A DNA stretch of 57,485 nucleotides from Coriobacteriaceae bacterium AM48-5 (lineage in GTDB: Bacteria; Actinomycetota; Coriobacteriia; Coriobacteriales; Coriobacteriaceae): contig JAQEDJ010000009.1 of the NCBI GenBank assembly GCA_027669525.1, forward strand, positions 1-57,485, read 5' to 3'. The stretch's first letter is position 1, and the number at the start of each line of letters is the position of its first letter. The notes under the pieces were generated by a model. The model was given only the letters and a program-made list of their open reading frames with translations. It searched no databases and was not told the origin of the DNA. The translations under genes and the position numbers were made by a program. Below are positions 1-10,033 of this stretch, piece by piece.

Positions 1-782
1 GCTCGGCGACGAGTGCGAGCTGGGCCTGTCCGTCTCCGGCAATGCGGGCTCGGTCAGGTACAAGTTCGTCTGGGAGCAGGGCGGCTGGTCTCGCTGGGGG
101 TCAATCCGCCAGGGCGAGCCCTCCGCGTCTTGCCCCTGGACCCCCGAGGTGACCGGAGACGTCAACATCTGGGTGGACGCCATCGATTCGGCCGGCCGCG
201 TCACCACGCGCAAGTTCCCCGTGCATGTGGATGCTTGCCGTCTCTCGGTTGACGGAGGGCCCGACTTGGAGTGGTCCCCCGGTATGAAGGTTTCCATTCA
301 TGCGGCGGCCGCACCCGGCGCGAAGCTCAAGTTCGTCTGGCAGAAGGACTCCTGGGCCGAGTGGGGGGTTGCGCAGGGGCCGTCCGAGGCGACATCTTGC
401 GCTTGGGAGCCCGCGTCGTCCGGTTCGTACAGGGTCTACGTCGACGTCTCAGTCGGCGGCCTCTCCGCGACATCCGTGCTTCCCGTCAGCATAACCGAGG
501 ATTTCTCCCTCGACCGCCTCTCCGCGAAGGCTAGCGACGGCGGGTCGCCCCTGCTCGGCGACGAGTGCGAGCTGGGCCTGTCCGTCTCCGGCAATGCGGG
601 CTCGGTCAGGTACAAGTTCGTCTGGGAGCAGGGCGGCTGGTCTCGCTGGGGGTCAATCCGCAAGGGCGAGCCCTCCGCGTCTTGCCCTGGACCCCCGAGG
701 TGACCGGAGACGTCAACATTTGGGTGGACGCCATCGATTCGGCCGGCCGCGTCACCACGCGCAAGTTCCCCGTGCATGTGGA
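1..782 (+). repeat. near-identical tandem repeat, period about 552 bp, inside the NlpC/P60 gene
   Basis: Positions 1-231 and 553-782 match almost exactly. By eye the differences are one substitution (ccgcca versus ccgcaa), one C/T change and one missing C in a CCCC run. The repeat unit covers two of the Trp-rich domains. Near-identity over 230 bp with a 552 bp period points to recent duplication or gene conversion and to a domain number that can vary. Confidence 0.9.
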
Positions 783-2211
783 CAATAACTTGTCTAATTT
801 CACTTCGATTTCCGTGGAGCCCTCTGATGGATCAGTTTCCGCTGGGGATACAGTTGCTATTACTCCCAATCTGATTGTTCGTAATAATAGAGGCGTTAAA
901 TATAAGTATGTTTGGATGAGAAACAATTGGAATGAATGGGGCGTTATAGAATCTGGAGAGGATAAATCTACATTAAATTGGGTTGTTTCGCGAACAGGAG
1001 ACATTTCAATCTATGTTGATGTAATTGATACATCAACTGGTCAAACGCTTACATGTAAAAAAGACTGCTACTTTGCGCCTGAAGACTGGTTTTATGACGG
1101 TATATCTGTTTCCAATACACTTATCAGACCTGGCGATGAGGTATCCGTTACATCGGAGTGCGCAGGGGATACTCGATTCCTGAACTATAAATATGTTTGG
1201 AGTAGGAACAACTGGTCAAATTGGGGCATTGCACAGAATGGTTCCGATTCTTCCCTTTCTTGGACTCCTGATAAACCCGGTGAGTATGATATTTATTGTG
1301 ATGTGAGCGGCTCTGACGGTAAGGTTACCACTCGCAGGATTCATGTCGGTGTTTGGGACTATTCGAGAATTACAGCTATATCTACTGACGGAGATTACTC
1401 ATGGGGCGTTCGCGCGGATATGGGTACTCTTGATGCGGAGAAATCCGGTCAATTTGAATTTAAATTTGTCTGGGCGAAACCGGATTGGAGTCAATGGGGC
1501 GTCCTGAGGGCGAAATCAACTACTAATGATGCCTACTTTAACCCTTCCGATTTGGGCTTGAGTTCGGGTTATTATGTTTTGTACTGTGATGTGACCTATC
1601 CTGACGGATCGGTTCATTCCAAGTCTACGCAGGTTTATTACAATCCAATCGGAAGTTCGACCGTTCTTGGGGTTAGTAGAATCAGCCTGCTTACATGGCT
1701 TACTTCGCATCAGTATGATTCTTATTATCTGGGCACGCGTTATTCCGGCGGCTTCTCATATGACACATGTCTTTACCCCAACGGAAGTCCAAGATGGGAC
1801 GGCTATACGGGTATGAACTGCACTGGATTTGTTGCTCATGCTTATGCTGCTGTTGGTGGGGATGTTTCAGCGATAGGCAGGAATAACGCACATTCGCCAT
1901 GGGCCGGCGGGCCTGGTGGGGGAGGCTATATTAATGCCTGGCGTTGGTATGGTTATGCTTGTGACTCTGGTTGCAAAATGTATGAGTTTAGAACTGTTCG
2001 AGATATGCTGAATAGCGGCTATGCGCAGAAAGGCGATATTATCTTCTTCAAGACGAATGGGGCAATTGATTGTCATATAGGCTTTTTCTGGGGTGATACT
2101 CCTTATGAGAATAAGATGTGGCACCAGATTCTTCCGGGTAATTTAATTGGTCCCTGCTTTAACAATGCAAATAAAAGTGAATACAACCAGAGCGTTGTTT
2201 TGATTAAGTAA
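2..2211 (+). CDS. secreted repeat protein with C-terminal NlpC/P60-like peptidase domain (5' truncated, one frameshift)
   Basis: The start lies outside the window. The visible part has six copies of a domain of roughly 90 residues, each carrying a tryptophan-rich core of the form KFVW-x5-W-xx-WG (for example YKYVWSRNNWSNWG). A C-terminal domain of about 170 residues follows, with MNCTGF (candidate catalytic Cys) and DCHIGFFWGD (candidate His), which fits a C40/NlpC-P60-type cell-wall hydrolase. The frame breaks near 693, where one C of a CCCC run is missing; the near-identical upstream copy at 1-231 keeps CCCC, so the break is probably a sequence error. Domains 1-3 (to 782) are GC-rich and domains 4-6 are AT-rich, so the gene looks recombinant. 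By inference the product is exported and acts on or binds the envelope. The peptidase assignment rests on motifs alone; a CHAP-type amidase is the alternative. Confidence 0.7.
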
Positions 2212-2241
2212 CCTAAGTAATAGATTTTTTTGGAGCCTCAG

Positions 2242-3045
2242 TTGAACGAAAACCATATTCCAAAGGTGATTCACTATATTTGGTTCGGAAATAACGATTT
2301 GCCTGAAGAGGCAGTCGCGTGCATCGAGTCCTGGAAGAAGTTTTGCCCAGATTATGAGATAAAGCGTTGGGACGAATCGAACTTTGATTTATCTTCTAAC
2401 AATTATGTTAAACAGGCATATGAAGCTAAGAAATGGGCGTTTGTCAGTGATTATGCCCGCCTATGGATTCTCGTTAATGAGGGCGGTATCTATATGGATA
2501 CTGACGTTGAAGTCCTTAAATCTCTTGATCCCTTTTTGATCAACCGTGCTTTTTCAGGTTTCGAATCGGATTCTTCTGTGCCAACAGGCATTATGGCTTG
2601 CGAAAAGGGATTCCCATTATTCCGGAAGCTTTTGAATGATTACGATGTGCGTTCTTTTATTAAAAGCGATGGATCGTACGACCTAACGACAAATGTTGTA
2701 GTGATTACAAAAGCTTGTAAGGCCCTCGGACTAAAGCTTGATAATACAATGCAGACAGTTGATGGATTCACGCTGTACCCAAGCGATTGGTTTTGTCCCA
2801 AGAGTCATGAATCTGGTGACATTCATCTTACTGAAAATTCTGTTACTATACATCATTTTAACGGGTCTTGGATCGATGAGGTTGAGCAGGGTCTGCTGAA
2901 AGAAAGGCGTTGTTTCCTCACCCGTCATTCTTGGGTCAACCCAATGCTAGCCGGATTTATAGTACGGCTCCAGTATGGATTTAAAACAAATGACTTCAGG
3001 CCCTTGACTTCAGCATTGAAAGCTTTTTTTGCAAATCGCAATTGA
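2242..3045 (+). CDS. GT32-type glycosyltransferase (capsular polysaccharide synthesis, DXD motif)
   Basis: The N-terminus IPKVIHYIWFG followed by a Trp/Asp-rich stretch and YMDTDVEV near residue 90 is the signature of the Gly_transf_sug/GT32 (OCH1-like) family. These enzymes transfer a sugar from a nucleotide-sugar to a growing glycan at the cytoplasmic face of the membrane. A TTG at 2230 is also in frame, but the TTG at 2242 has GGAG six bases upstream, so I prefer it. The product is about 267 aa, usual for the family. The gene follows the NlpC/P60 gene by about 30 bp on the same strand and is probably co-transcribed. Donor and acceptor sugars cannot be told. Confidence 0.8.
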   Translation: MNENHIPKVIHYIWFGNNDLPEEAVACIESWKKFCPDYEIKRWDESNFDLSSNNYVKQAYEAKKWAFVSDYARLWILVNEGGIYMDTDVEVLKSLDPFLINRAFSGFESDSSVPTGIMACEKGFPLFRKLLNDYDVRSFIKSDGSYDLTTNVVVITKACKALGLKLDNTMQTVDGFTLYPSDWFCPKSHESGDIHLTENSVTIHHFNGSWIDEVEQGLLKERRCFLTRHSWVNPMLAGFIVRLQYGFKTNDFRPLTSALKAFFANRN

Positions 3046-3116
3046 TTCGAGCGACTTCATGAATAGCATTTAATCACTTATTAGAGGCTTATAGGACAGA
3101 ATGTGTGTCCGCGTTG

Positions 3117-3147
3117 GGGGCATCGGCGCAGGCCGATGCCCCTTTTT
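3117..3147 (+). terminator. intrinsic terminator at the left end of the IS
   Basis: GGGGCATCGGC and GCCGATGCCCC form a perfect 11 bp stem with a 4 base loop, followed by TTTTT. It lies between the two copies of the end sequence and would stop transcription entering from the upstream glycosyltransferase gene. Confidence 0.75.
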
Positions 3148-3228
3148 CGGCCGTTTAAATTCCGTGCCCGCTTGTAACCGTTCGTACAGAATGTGTGTCC
3201 GGTTGCCATCGTTCCCGCCGGTAGGCAA

Positions 3229-3272
3229 CCTTTTCCGAAACCGTTAAATACCCTTCGGAAAAGGTATCCATG
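3229..3272 (+). promoter_or_regulatory. hairpin that hides the transposase ribosome binding site
   Basis: CCTTTTCCGAA (3229-3239) and TTCGGAAAAGG (3254-3264) are perfectly complementary. The 3' arm contains the AAAAGG Shine-Dalgarno sequence, five bases before the transposase ATG at 3270. In read-through transcripts the site would be paired, a known way for IS elements to limit transposase synthesis. A competing hairpin, GGTTGCC (3201-3207) with GGCAACC (3224-3230), overlaps the 5' arm by two bases. Confidence 0.6.
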
Positions 3273-3862
3273 AAGGCCGTTTATTGCCCCTTCTGCGGCG
3301 GTCAGACCAAGCGCAACGGCAGGACTTCCTCGGGATCCCAGCGGTGGAGGTGAACGGCCTGCGGCGCGTCGACGACGCTGAGGTACGACGACACGGCGAC
3401 AAGGCTGGACGAGTTCCTCGGGTGGCTTCGCTCCAAGGACTCCCAGGCGGCGATGCCGGGCGGTGGGCGGTCCTTTAGGCGCAGGACGGCCGAGTTCTGG
3501 GAGGTCTGGCCGACGACCGTCCCCGACGTCGAGCTCTATTGCGTGTTCCACGTCGACGGGATCTGGGTTGCGCCCCTCCCGGAACTGTCCAAATCTGTGT
3601 AGCCAATTCAGCAACCACCGGGGGCTGACGTCGGTCAAGCGCGCGAAGGCGGTGTTCTGGTGGTGCCACGCGCACTCGGGGACGCGAGGACGGTGCGCGA
3701 GAAGCTCGCCGCGATGCCGACCGACGCTGACATCGACTTCCTGTTCAGCGTCGGTCGGCATCGCCATTGCGCGAGGACGGAGGGCCGGATTGGGGCGACA
3801 GGGCCGTGTGGGAGGACCTCCACCATCCACCACAGGGACCCGTGCCCGTTCTGGCTGGGTTA
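3270..3862 (+). pseudogene. IS1249-like transposase remnant
   Basis: The reading frame opens with an N-terminal zinc ribbon (CPFCGGQTKRNGRTSSGSQR), hits an in-frame TGA where the next zinc-ribbon Cys is expected, then continues as TACGAS and DVELYCVFHVDG. The centre of the protein is missing. The C-terminal part is recognisable in other frames as NHRGLTSVKRAKAVFWWCHAH. A stop, frame changes and a large internal deletion make it dead. The GC-rich composition contrasts with the AT-rich genes on both sides and supports arrival by transposition. Confidence 0.7.
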
Positions 3863-3915
3863 ATGGATGGAAACGGCTGTTCTATCGGGACACACATTTT
3901 GTCCCATAAGCCTTA

Positions 3916-4779
3916 TTAGATGCTATTCATATATTTTTTAAACAAGGGTTCTAATGCTACAGCAAGTGGTAGCGCTGCGGAGATGGCACCAACGGTCCTT
4001 GCTTTTTTTAATGCATAAAGGATGCTGTCTCCGGCAATCTTTGACCACATTAGATAAAGAATAGACTCCTTGAATCTCTGCATGAGTGTGTCACTGAACT
4101 CTATGCACTGTTTTTTATATACGGCATAACTGCGCGGATTTTTTAATAATATGCGTTTGTAGTTGGCCGAATAACCATCGGGCAAGTATTCACCTTTACA
4201 TATTTCCCTATTGCATAGCAGATGGCTATATTTACGGTCAATTTGATCAAATTGATAAACCTCGGGAATGAAGTTTTCTCCTTCGGCTATGTAAAAAGGA
4301 TGTGACCTTACAACGCTCGTTAATGTAGCAATGCAGGTCTCTCCTTTATAGCCATATTGTTTGTAGAGCGATGATAGCTTTGCTTCGGTCTTGCTGGGAA
4401 ATTGGTTGTTTCGAGCGAACTGGGGCGTAGCAATACCAATAGCATCTCCTGCGTTTTGCCACGCCGTTAATATGAAGTGGACCGCATCAGGTGTGAGATA
4501 ATCGTCGGAATCAACACACATGAACAGTTCTGAAGTGCATTTTTCTGCAGCTAAATTGCAGGCTCGTTGTTTTCCGCCATTCGCTACCTTTATATATTCG
4601 ATTTCGATAGCTGATTCCTTTGCAAATGAATCAAATAAGCTCTGTGTCCCGTCCGTCGAGCCATCATCGACTACCAGCCAATAAAAACGAGAGTCAGTTT
4701 GTTTTTTCAGGCTTTCGTATAACCGCTTTAAGGTATGTTCTCTATTATATGTAGGTGTAAAAATGCAAAGCTGTTTCAC
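3916..4779 (-). CDS. GT2 family glycosyltransferase
   Basis: This 287-residue protein begins LCIFTPTYNREHTLKRLYES and has VVDDGSTDGT near residue 38 and CVDSDDYLTPD near residue 88. This is the GT-A fold with the DXD metal-binding site of family 2. No clear membrane segment is visible, so it probably acts at the inner face of the membrane on a lipid-linked glycan. It is convergent with the GT32 gene across the IS remnant and divergent from the flippase gene. The sugar specificity is unknown. Confidence 0.85.
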   Translation of the reverse strand: MKQLCIFTPTYNREHTLKRLYESLKKQTDSRFYWLVVDDGSTDGTQSLFDSFAKESAIEIEYIKVANGGKQRACNLAAEKCTSELFMCVDSDDYLTPDAVHFILTAWQNAGDAIGIATPQFARNNQFPSKTEAKLSSLYKQYGYKGETCIATLTSVVRSHPFYIAEGENFIPEVYQFDQIDRKYSHLLCNREICKGEYLPDGYSANYKRILLKNPRSYAVYKKQCIEFSDTLMQRFKESILYLMWSKIAGDSILYALKKARTVGAISAALPLAVALEPLFKKYMNSI

Positions 4780-4841
4780 TTCTATGCCTCTATCTTAATT
4801 AAGATCTACGTTTCTCGAATGTGAGTTTGAAAGGTTCCCGT

Positions 4842-6365
4842 GTGAAGATTGAATCCAGTAGAAAAGCAGGCGTAATTATATCTTATGCCTATTCAATTGT
4901 TCAGATTCTTGTTCAGTTGCTATATGTTCCCATCTTATTAAAGGGTATCGGCCAGGCCGAATACGGTCTCTATCAATTCGTTGGCTCTATTATGGCTTAC
5001 CTTACGGTAATCAATACTGTTCTTGCTTCGAGCGTGACTAAGTTTTATAGCAAGGCATATCTTCAGGACGATTCTGAATTGATGGAAAATACTCTTGCTA
5101 TAGCAAAAAGGCTGTTCTGGATCATCTCGTTCGTTGCAGTTGTCGTAATTCTATTTGTGGGGATAATAGTCGTCTATTCATACTCAAATTCGTTCAGCAC
5201 GGCTCAGCTCTTCGAAATGTCATTAATGTTTGTTGTTCTGGCCGCAGATATGGTTGTTGTTATGAATAACATCATTAGCATCGCCGTTATCACCGCTCAT
5301 GAGAAATTCGTTTTTCTGCGTCTGTCCCAATTGATTACAGCCATTCTTCAGCCTTTGCTAGTAGTTGTGTTTATGCATTTCTGGCCTTCTGCACTGCTGG
5401 TTACTTGCATGACCTTTCTTGCAAATCTACTCTGTGCTTTAATCCAGCGATTGTTTGTTTCCAGCATTCTTAAAGCAAAAGCTACTTTCCACGGAATGGA
5501 TTGGAAGCTCGCTAAGGAGATGCTGCTGTTTTCTTCGGCGGTAATATTGGTTGCCTTTTCCGATCAAGTTTTCTGGAAATCAGGCCAACTAATTCTAGGA
5601 TATTTTTATGGTGCCGACTTAATTGCTGTATTTGCGATCGGTGCACAAATTTACTCTGTTTACATGGTTTTAGGAACATCTATATCTACTGTATTTCTTC
5701 CAAAGGTTACTGATATTGTGCTTCATTCGGTTGATTCAGCTGCTGATCTTTCTCAGCTTTTCATCAAAGTTGGAAGAATTTCCTTTTATGTTGCATTTCT
5801 TGTTCTCAGTGGTTTTGCGATTTTTGGTCAAGATTTTATTACCCTCTGGGCGGGGCACGAGTTCGCTGATGCTTATTGGGTTGCCATGATAGTTATGGTG
5901 CCATTTACAGTTGATATCATTCAAAATCTGGGTCTTATAATTATGCAGGTCAAGGATGTATACCAATTTCGAGGCTACATGAATGCCGCGATTGCTGTAA
6001 TTAACGTATTTATTTCTATATTTCTATGCAGGTTGTTCGGAGTAACAGGTTCAGCCATATCAACAGCTGTTTCAATTGCCATAGGAAATGGCCTTATTAT
6101 GAACTGGTATTATGCAAGAAAGTTAGATATGGATATTCTTCAGTTTTGGAAGAATATTCTATCGATTTTAGTACCTCTTTTAATTACCTCTTTTGGGTTT
6201 AATGCTATTTGGACTTATTTTGATTGGCATGGTTGGTCGGCACTGGTTACTGGAGGTTTGATCTATTCACTTCTATATATGGTGGTTTCTATTAATTTTT
6301 GCTTCGATGCTTATGAAAGAGAATTCGCTAGAAAATTTGTGGGCCCAATTATTCGTAATATTTAG
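4842..6365 (+). CDS. Wzx-type oligosaccharide flippase (MATE/MOP superfamily)
   Basis: The product is about 507 residues, very hydrophobic, with about 12-14 predicted membrane spans. It opens ESSRKAGVIISYAYSIVQ, typical of polysaccharide biosynthesis flippases that turn undecaprenyl-PP-linked repeat units to the outer face. A GTG at 4821 is in frame, but the GTG at 4842 has AAAGG at good spacing and leaves the family's usual short N-terminus. No separate Wzy polymerase is obvious nearby. An ABC exporter (20,791-22,416) lies in the same locus, so two export routes appear to coexist. Confidence 0.85.
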   Translation: MKIESSRKAGVIISYAYSIVQILVQLLYVPILLKGIGQAEYGLYQFVGSIMAYLTVINTVLASSVTKFYSKAYLQDDSELMENTLAIAKRLFWIISFVAVVVILFVGIIVVYSYSNSFSTAQLFEMSLMFVVLAADMVVVMNNIISIAVITAHEKFVFLRLSQLITAILQPLLVVVFMHFWPSALLVTCMTFLANLLCALIQRLFVSSILKAKATFHGMDWKLAKEMLLFSSAVILVAFSDQVFWKSGQLILGYFYGADLIAVFAIGAQIYSVYMVLGTSISTVFLPKVTDIVLHSVDSAADLSQLFIKVGRISFYVAFLVLSGFAIFGQDFITLWAGHEFADAYWVAMIVMVPFTVDIIQNLGLIIMQVKDVYQFRGYMNAAIAVINVFISIFLCRLFGVTGSAISTAVSIAIGNGLIMNWYYARKLDMDILQFWKNILSILVPLLITSFGFNAIWTYFDWHGWSALVTGGLIYSLLYMVVSINFCFDAYEREFARKFVGPIIRNI

Positions 6366-6391
6366 TCTTTCTAAGCACTAAGGATTATTTC

Positions 6392-6511
6392 GTGAATTCA
6401 TTTACTGCGAATCCGATCAAGACGGTCAAACCGATTCGTTGGATTGCGGCACTGCAGTGTCTACGAGCGATTGCGTTTTTTTGCATTTTATCTTTCTTAC
6501 TTGTGGCGTAA
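6392..6511 (+). pseudogene. N-terminal fragment of an acyltransferase-3 gene
   Basis: A 39-codon frame starts at GTG 6392, with AAGGA about eight bases upstream, and includes RWIAALQCLRAIAFFCIL. This resembles the first membrane helix of acyltransferase family 3 sugar O-acetylases. It stops at TAA 6509-6511, and nothing after it up to wecB matches the family. I read it as a truncated relic; a small membrane peptide cannot be excluded. The rest of 6366-6579 shows no gene. Confidence 0.5.
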
Positions 6512-6579
6512 ATTATCTACTAATTTACAGTTTGATTTGGATGTCATTGCTATTCGATCGAGTTAGACAGGGGAAATAA

Positions 6580-7685
6580 ATGATACGTAAAAAAAGGGTT
6601 CTGTTAGTTTTTGGAACACGCCCCGAGGCGATCAAGATGTGCCCACTTGTCAATGAGCTTAAGCGTCGTTTCGACAAATTTGATACTACCGTCGTTGTTA
6701 CGGGGCAGCATCGTGAGATGCTTGATCAGGTCCTGCGCGTTTTCAATGTTAAGCCGGATTATGACCTTGCTATTATGAGACCGGGGCAGACTCTGTTTGA
6801 TGTGACAAGTGATGTCTTATTGAGACTTAAGGCTATTCTTGAGAATGAAAAACCTGATGTCGTGCTTGTTCACGGAGATACTTCTACTAGTTTTGCTGCC
6901 GCGCTTGCTTGTTTCTACTTGCAGATTCCTATCGGACATGTAGAAGCTGGTCTTCGTACGCATGATATCTATAGTCCTTGGCCTGAGGAATTTAATCGAC
7001 AGGCAGTTGACATCATAAGTGAATATTACTTTGCGCCTACGGAGAAGAGTAAGCAGAATCTGATTGATGAAGGGAAGTCGACGCAGAAGATTTGGGTCAC
7101 AGGTAATACTGGTATTGATGCCCTGAGAACGACTGTCTGCGGTACATATTCTCATCCCGAACTAGATTGGGCGAATGGATCTCGTCTAATACTAATTACC
7201 GCACACCGTCGTGAGAATCTGGGCGAACCCATGCATAGGATGTTTCGCGCAATACGTCGTGTGATGGAAGAGCATCCAGATACTAAGGCTATCTATCCGA
7301 TTCATATGAATCCTCTTGTGCGTAAAGCTGCACACGAAGAGCTCGATGGTTTTGAAAAACTCCATATTATTGATCCGCTTGAAGTGCTTGATTTTCATAA
7401 CTTCATGGCGGCAAGCTATCTTATCCTTACCGATTCTGGCGGTATTCAGGAAGAAGCGCCTGGTCTTGGCAAGCCGGTTCTTGTCATGCGAGACACTACT
7501 GAGCGTCCTGAGGCATAGAGGCCGGAACTTTAAAACTTGTTGGAACAAAGGAAGATGTCATTTATCGCGAGTTTAGTCGCCTGCTTTCTGATGAAACAGA
7601 ATATGCGGCAATGAGCAATGCGTCTAACCCCTACGGTGATGGTCATGCGAGTGAATATATCGCGAATGTGCTGGAAAATCGTTGA
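6580..7685 (+). CDS. wecB: UDP-N-acetylglucosamine 2-epimerase, non-hydrolysing (one frameshift)
   Basis: It interconverts UDP-GlcNAc and UDP-ManNAc in the cytoplasm, supplying ManNAc or its derivatives for surface glycans. Visible motifs are FGTRPEAIKM at the N-terminus, HGDTSTS, HVEAGLRT, PEEFNRQ and DSGGIQEEAP. The frame breaks near 7512, where GAGGGCAT has become GAGGCAT. The other frame then continues IEAGTLKLVGTKEDVIYREF to the stop at 7683-7685, giving about 368 residues, the normal length. AGGGG lies upstream of the ATG. No wecC-type dehydrogenase is in view. Confidence 0.9.
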
Positions 7686-7738
7686 TTAATTATTAAATGA
7701 TTTCGAGTTATCGTTTGATGTTGGCTGGTTCAAGGTGA

Positions 7739-8767
<1,029 letters not shown>

Positions 8768-8797
8768 CGTGCCCTGTAGTATCATGGTTTTGATGGG

Positions 8798-8842
8798 TTG
8801 AGGGCAACGGGGGATTAAATAGCCGCCTGATGCCCTCAATTA
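8798..8842. terminator. inverted repeat between convergent rfbB and GT4 genes
   Basis: TTGAGGGCA (8798-8806) pairs with TGCCCTCAA (8831-8839) across a 24 base loop, and TTATT follows on the plus strand. The 3' arm overlaps the stop codon of the minus-strand GT4 gene. The long loop makes it a weak terminator call. Confidence 0.4.
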
Positions 8843-10010
8843 TTGTTAGCAGACAACGTATCTAGGACATTTGTGCATAGATTGAAGGCAGTCTGACTCC
8901 ATGTGAATCGCGAGCAGACTAAGTCATGAACATTATGAGAGTGCTCAAAAAGTAAATCCGGGTTTTCGAAATATACTAGGACAGCCTTTTGAATAGAGCC
9001 AATTGCGCAGTCTTTCAAAACTGTACCGAAATTGCTTTCGGGGATGATATCGGATGCGCCTGCACAATTACTAACTACGATTGCGCATTTTTGAGCTGCA
9101 GCTTCAAGAAGAACGGTTGGCATGCCTCTGGATATTCACTAGGCATAAGAAAACAGCTCGCATAGCGTAGCAAGGATGACATGTCAGATTCATTCAATCT
9201 TCCGACAAAATGGATTCTTTCATTTTGCGCGTTGGATACCGCTGTATTTAATGGGCCGCTGCCAGCAATAATCAAATGAATGTTTTTGCCATGAATGCCG
9301 TCGATTGCTTCTATTGCCTTCATAACGCCTTTTTCCTCAATTAGGCGACCGGCATATGCAACAACAAATGCATCGGGAGATATATTAAGCTCAGAATTCC
9401 AGTCTCTTTTTGATGCAGATGAGCAGTATGCATCAGCATCAATCGAGTTGGGTATTACGGAATGGGGCGAAAACCCCAAGCTTTTTATCCACTGTAAACT
9501 TCGATTCGAAACTGCGCATGCAACCGGCTTGCTTCTGGAAATGATTTTTGTTGACAGTCCTTCATATAATCGCATGAGATAACCCATTGGACTTATTTCT
9601 GTAGACAAGTATCCAGAGCTATGATCAATTAAAACTGGCCGTATGTGCTTTTTCTCGGCAACCCTGCATGCAAAATGGCAAATCGGATAATAACGAGTAT
9701 TAATAATAATATCGCTGATGGGAAATTCCATTATTTGACGGAAAGCCCGAAATGTGCTCGGTATCGGCTTAATTATAGGAAATCTGTCATTCATAAGAGA
9801 CACTGAGGGTATCTCAATTAGGGAGACGTTGTTTTCGCTTACAAAGCCGCCAGTTCTTTCCGAATCTGAAGAGGTGACAACAACAACTTCGTTGCCAAGC
9901 TCAGCCAATTTCTTGGCGAGGTTTTCAGTGTATCGCTCCACACCTCCCATATGAGGGGCGTAATATGCGCTGGCAATTAGTATTCGTCGCACGGTTATCC
10001 TTTGCGTCAA
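8836..10010 (-). CDS. GT4 family glycosyltransferase (one frameshift)
   Basis: This retaining GT-B enzyme has the N-terminal ASAYYAPHMGGVERYTENLA donor-independent domain, then YAGRLIEEKGV and IIAGSGPL, and a C-terminal PSEYPEGMPTVLLEAAAQ motif with the E-x7-E pattern. That last motif spans a frame break near 9125, where GAGGGCATG has lost one G. Rejoined, the protein is about 392 residues, normal for GT4. It is transcribed with the following GT2 gene (upstream on this strand, 10,034-11,011). It probably adds one sugar of the repeat unit at the cytoplasmic face; the sugar is unknown. Confidence 0.85.
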
Positions 10011-10033
10011 GTGGTTGTCGTTGTTAAGGGCAA

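Larger units (their letters stand above)
3094..3905 (+). mobile_element. decayed IS element, IS1249-like (IS256-family group)
   Basis: The left end GGACAGAATGTGTGTCC (3094-3110) is mirrored at the right end by GGGACACACATTTTGTCCC (3887-3905). These are imperfect terminal inverted repeats around a GC-rich block that encodes transposase fragments. A second copy of the left-end core, ACAGAATGTGTGTCC, occurs at 3186-3200. The element is about 0.8 kb, well short of a full element of this type, so it is internally deleted. No direct target duplication is visible. The family assignment comes from protein motifs remembered for IS1249 transposases and was not checked by search. Confidence 0.65.
3058..3933. 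repeat. inverted flanking sequence around the IS (probable split terminator palindrome)
   Basis: The left flank (3059-3093) contains ATGAATAGCATTTAA and AGGCTTATAG. The right flank (3906-3933) contains the reverse complement of ATGAATAGCATCTAA and of AGGCTTATG. If the IS is removed in thought, the flanks form a long imperfect palindrome between two convergent genes, as a bidirectional terminator would. Confidence 0.5.

Noticed and set aside
3081..3833. Minus-strand frame of 250 codons in the IS region
   Set aside because: The plus strand carries the transposase pieces and zinc ribbon. This frame is Pro/Arg-rich and crosses the IS end.
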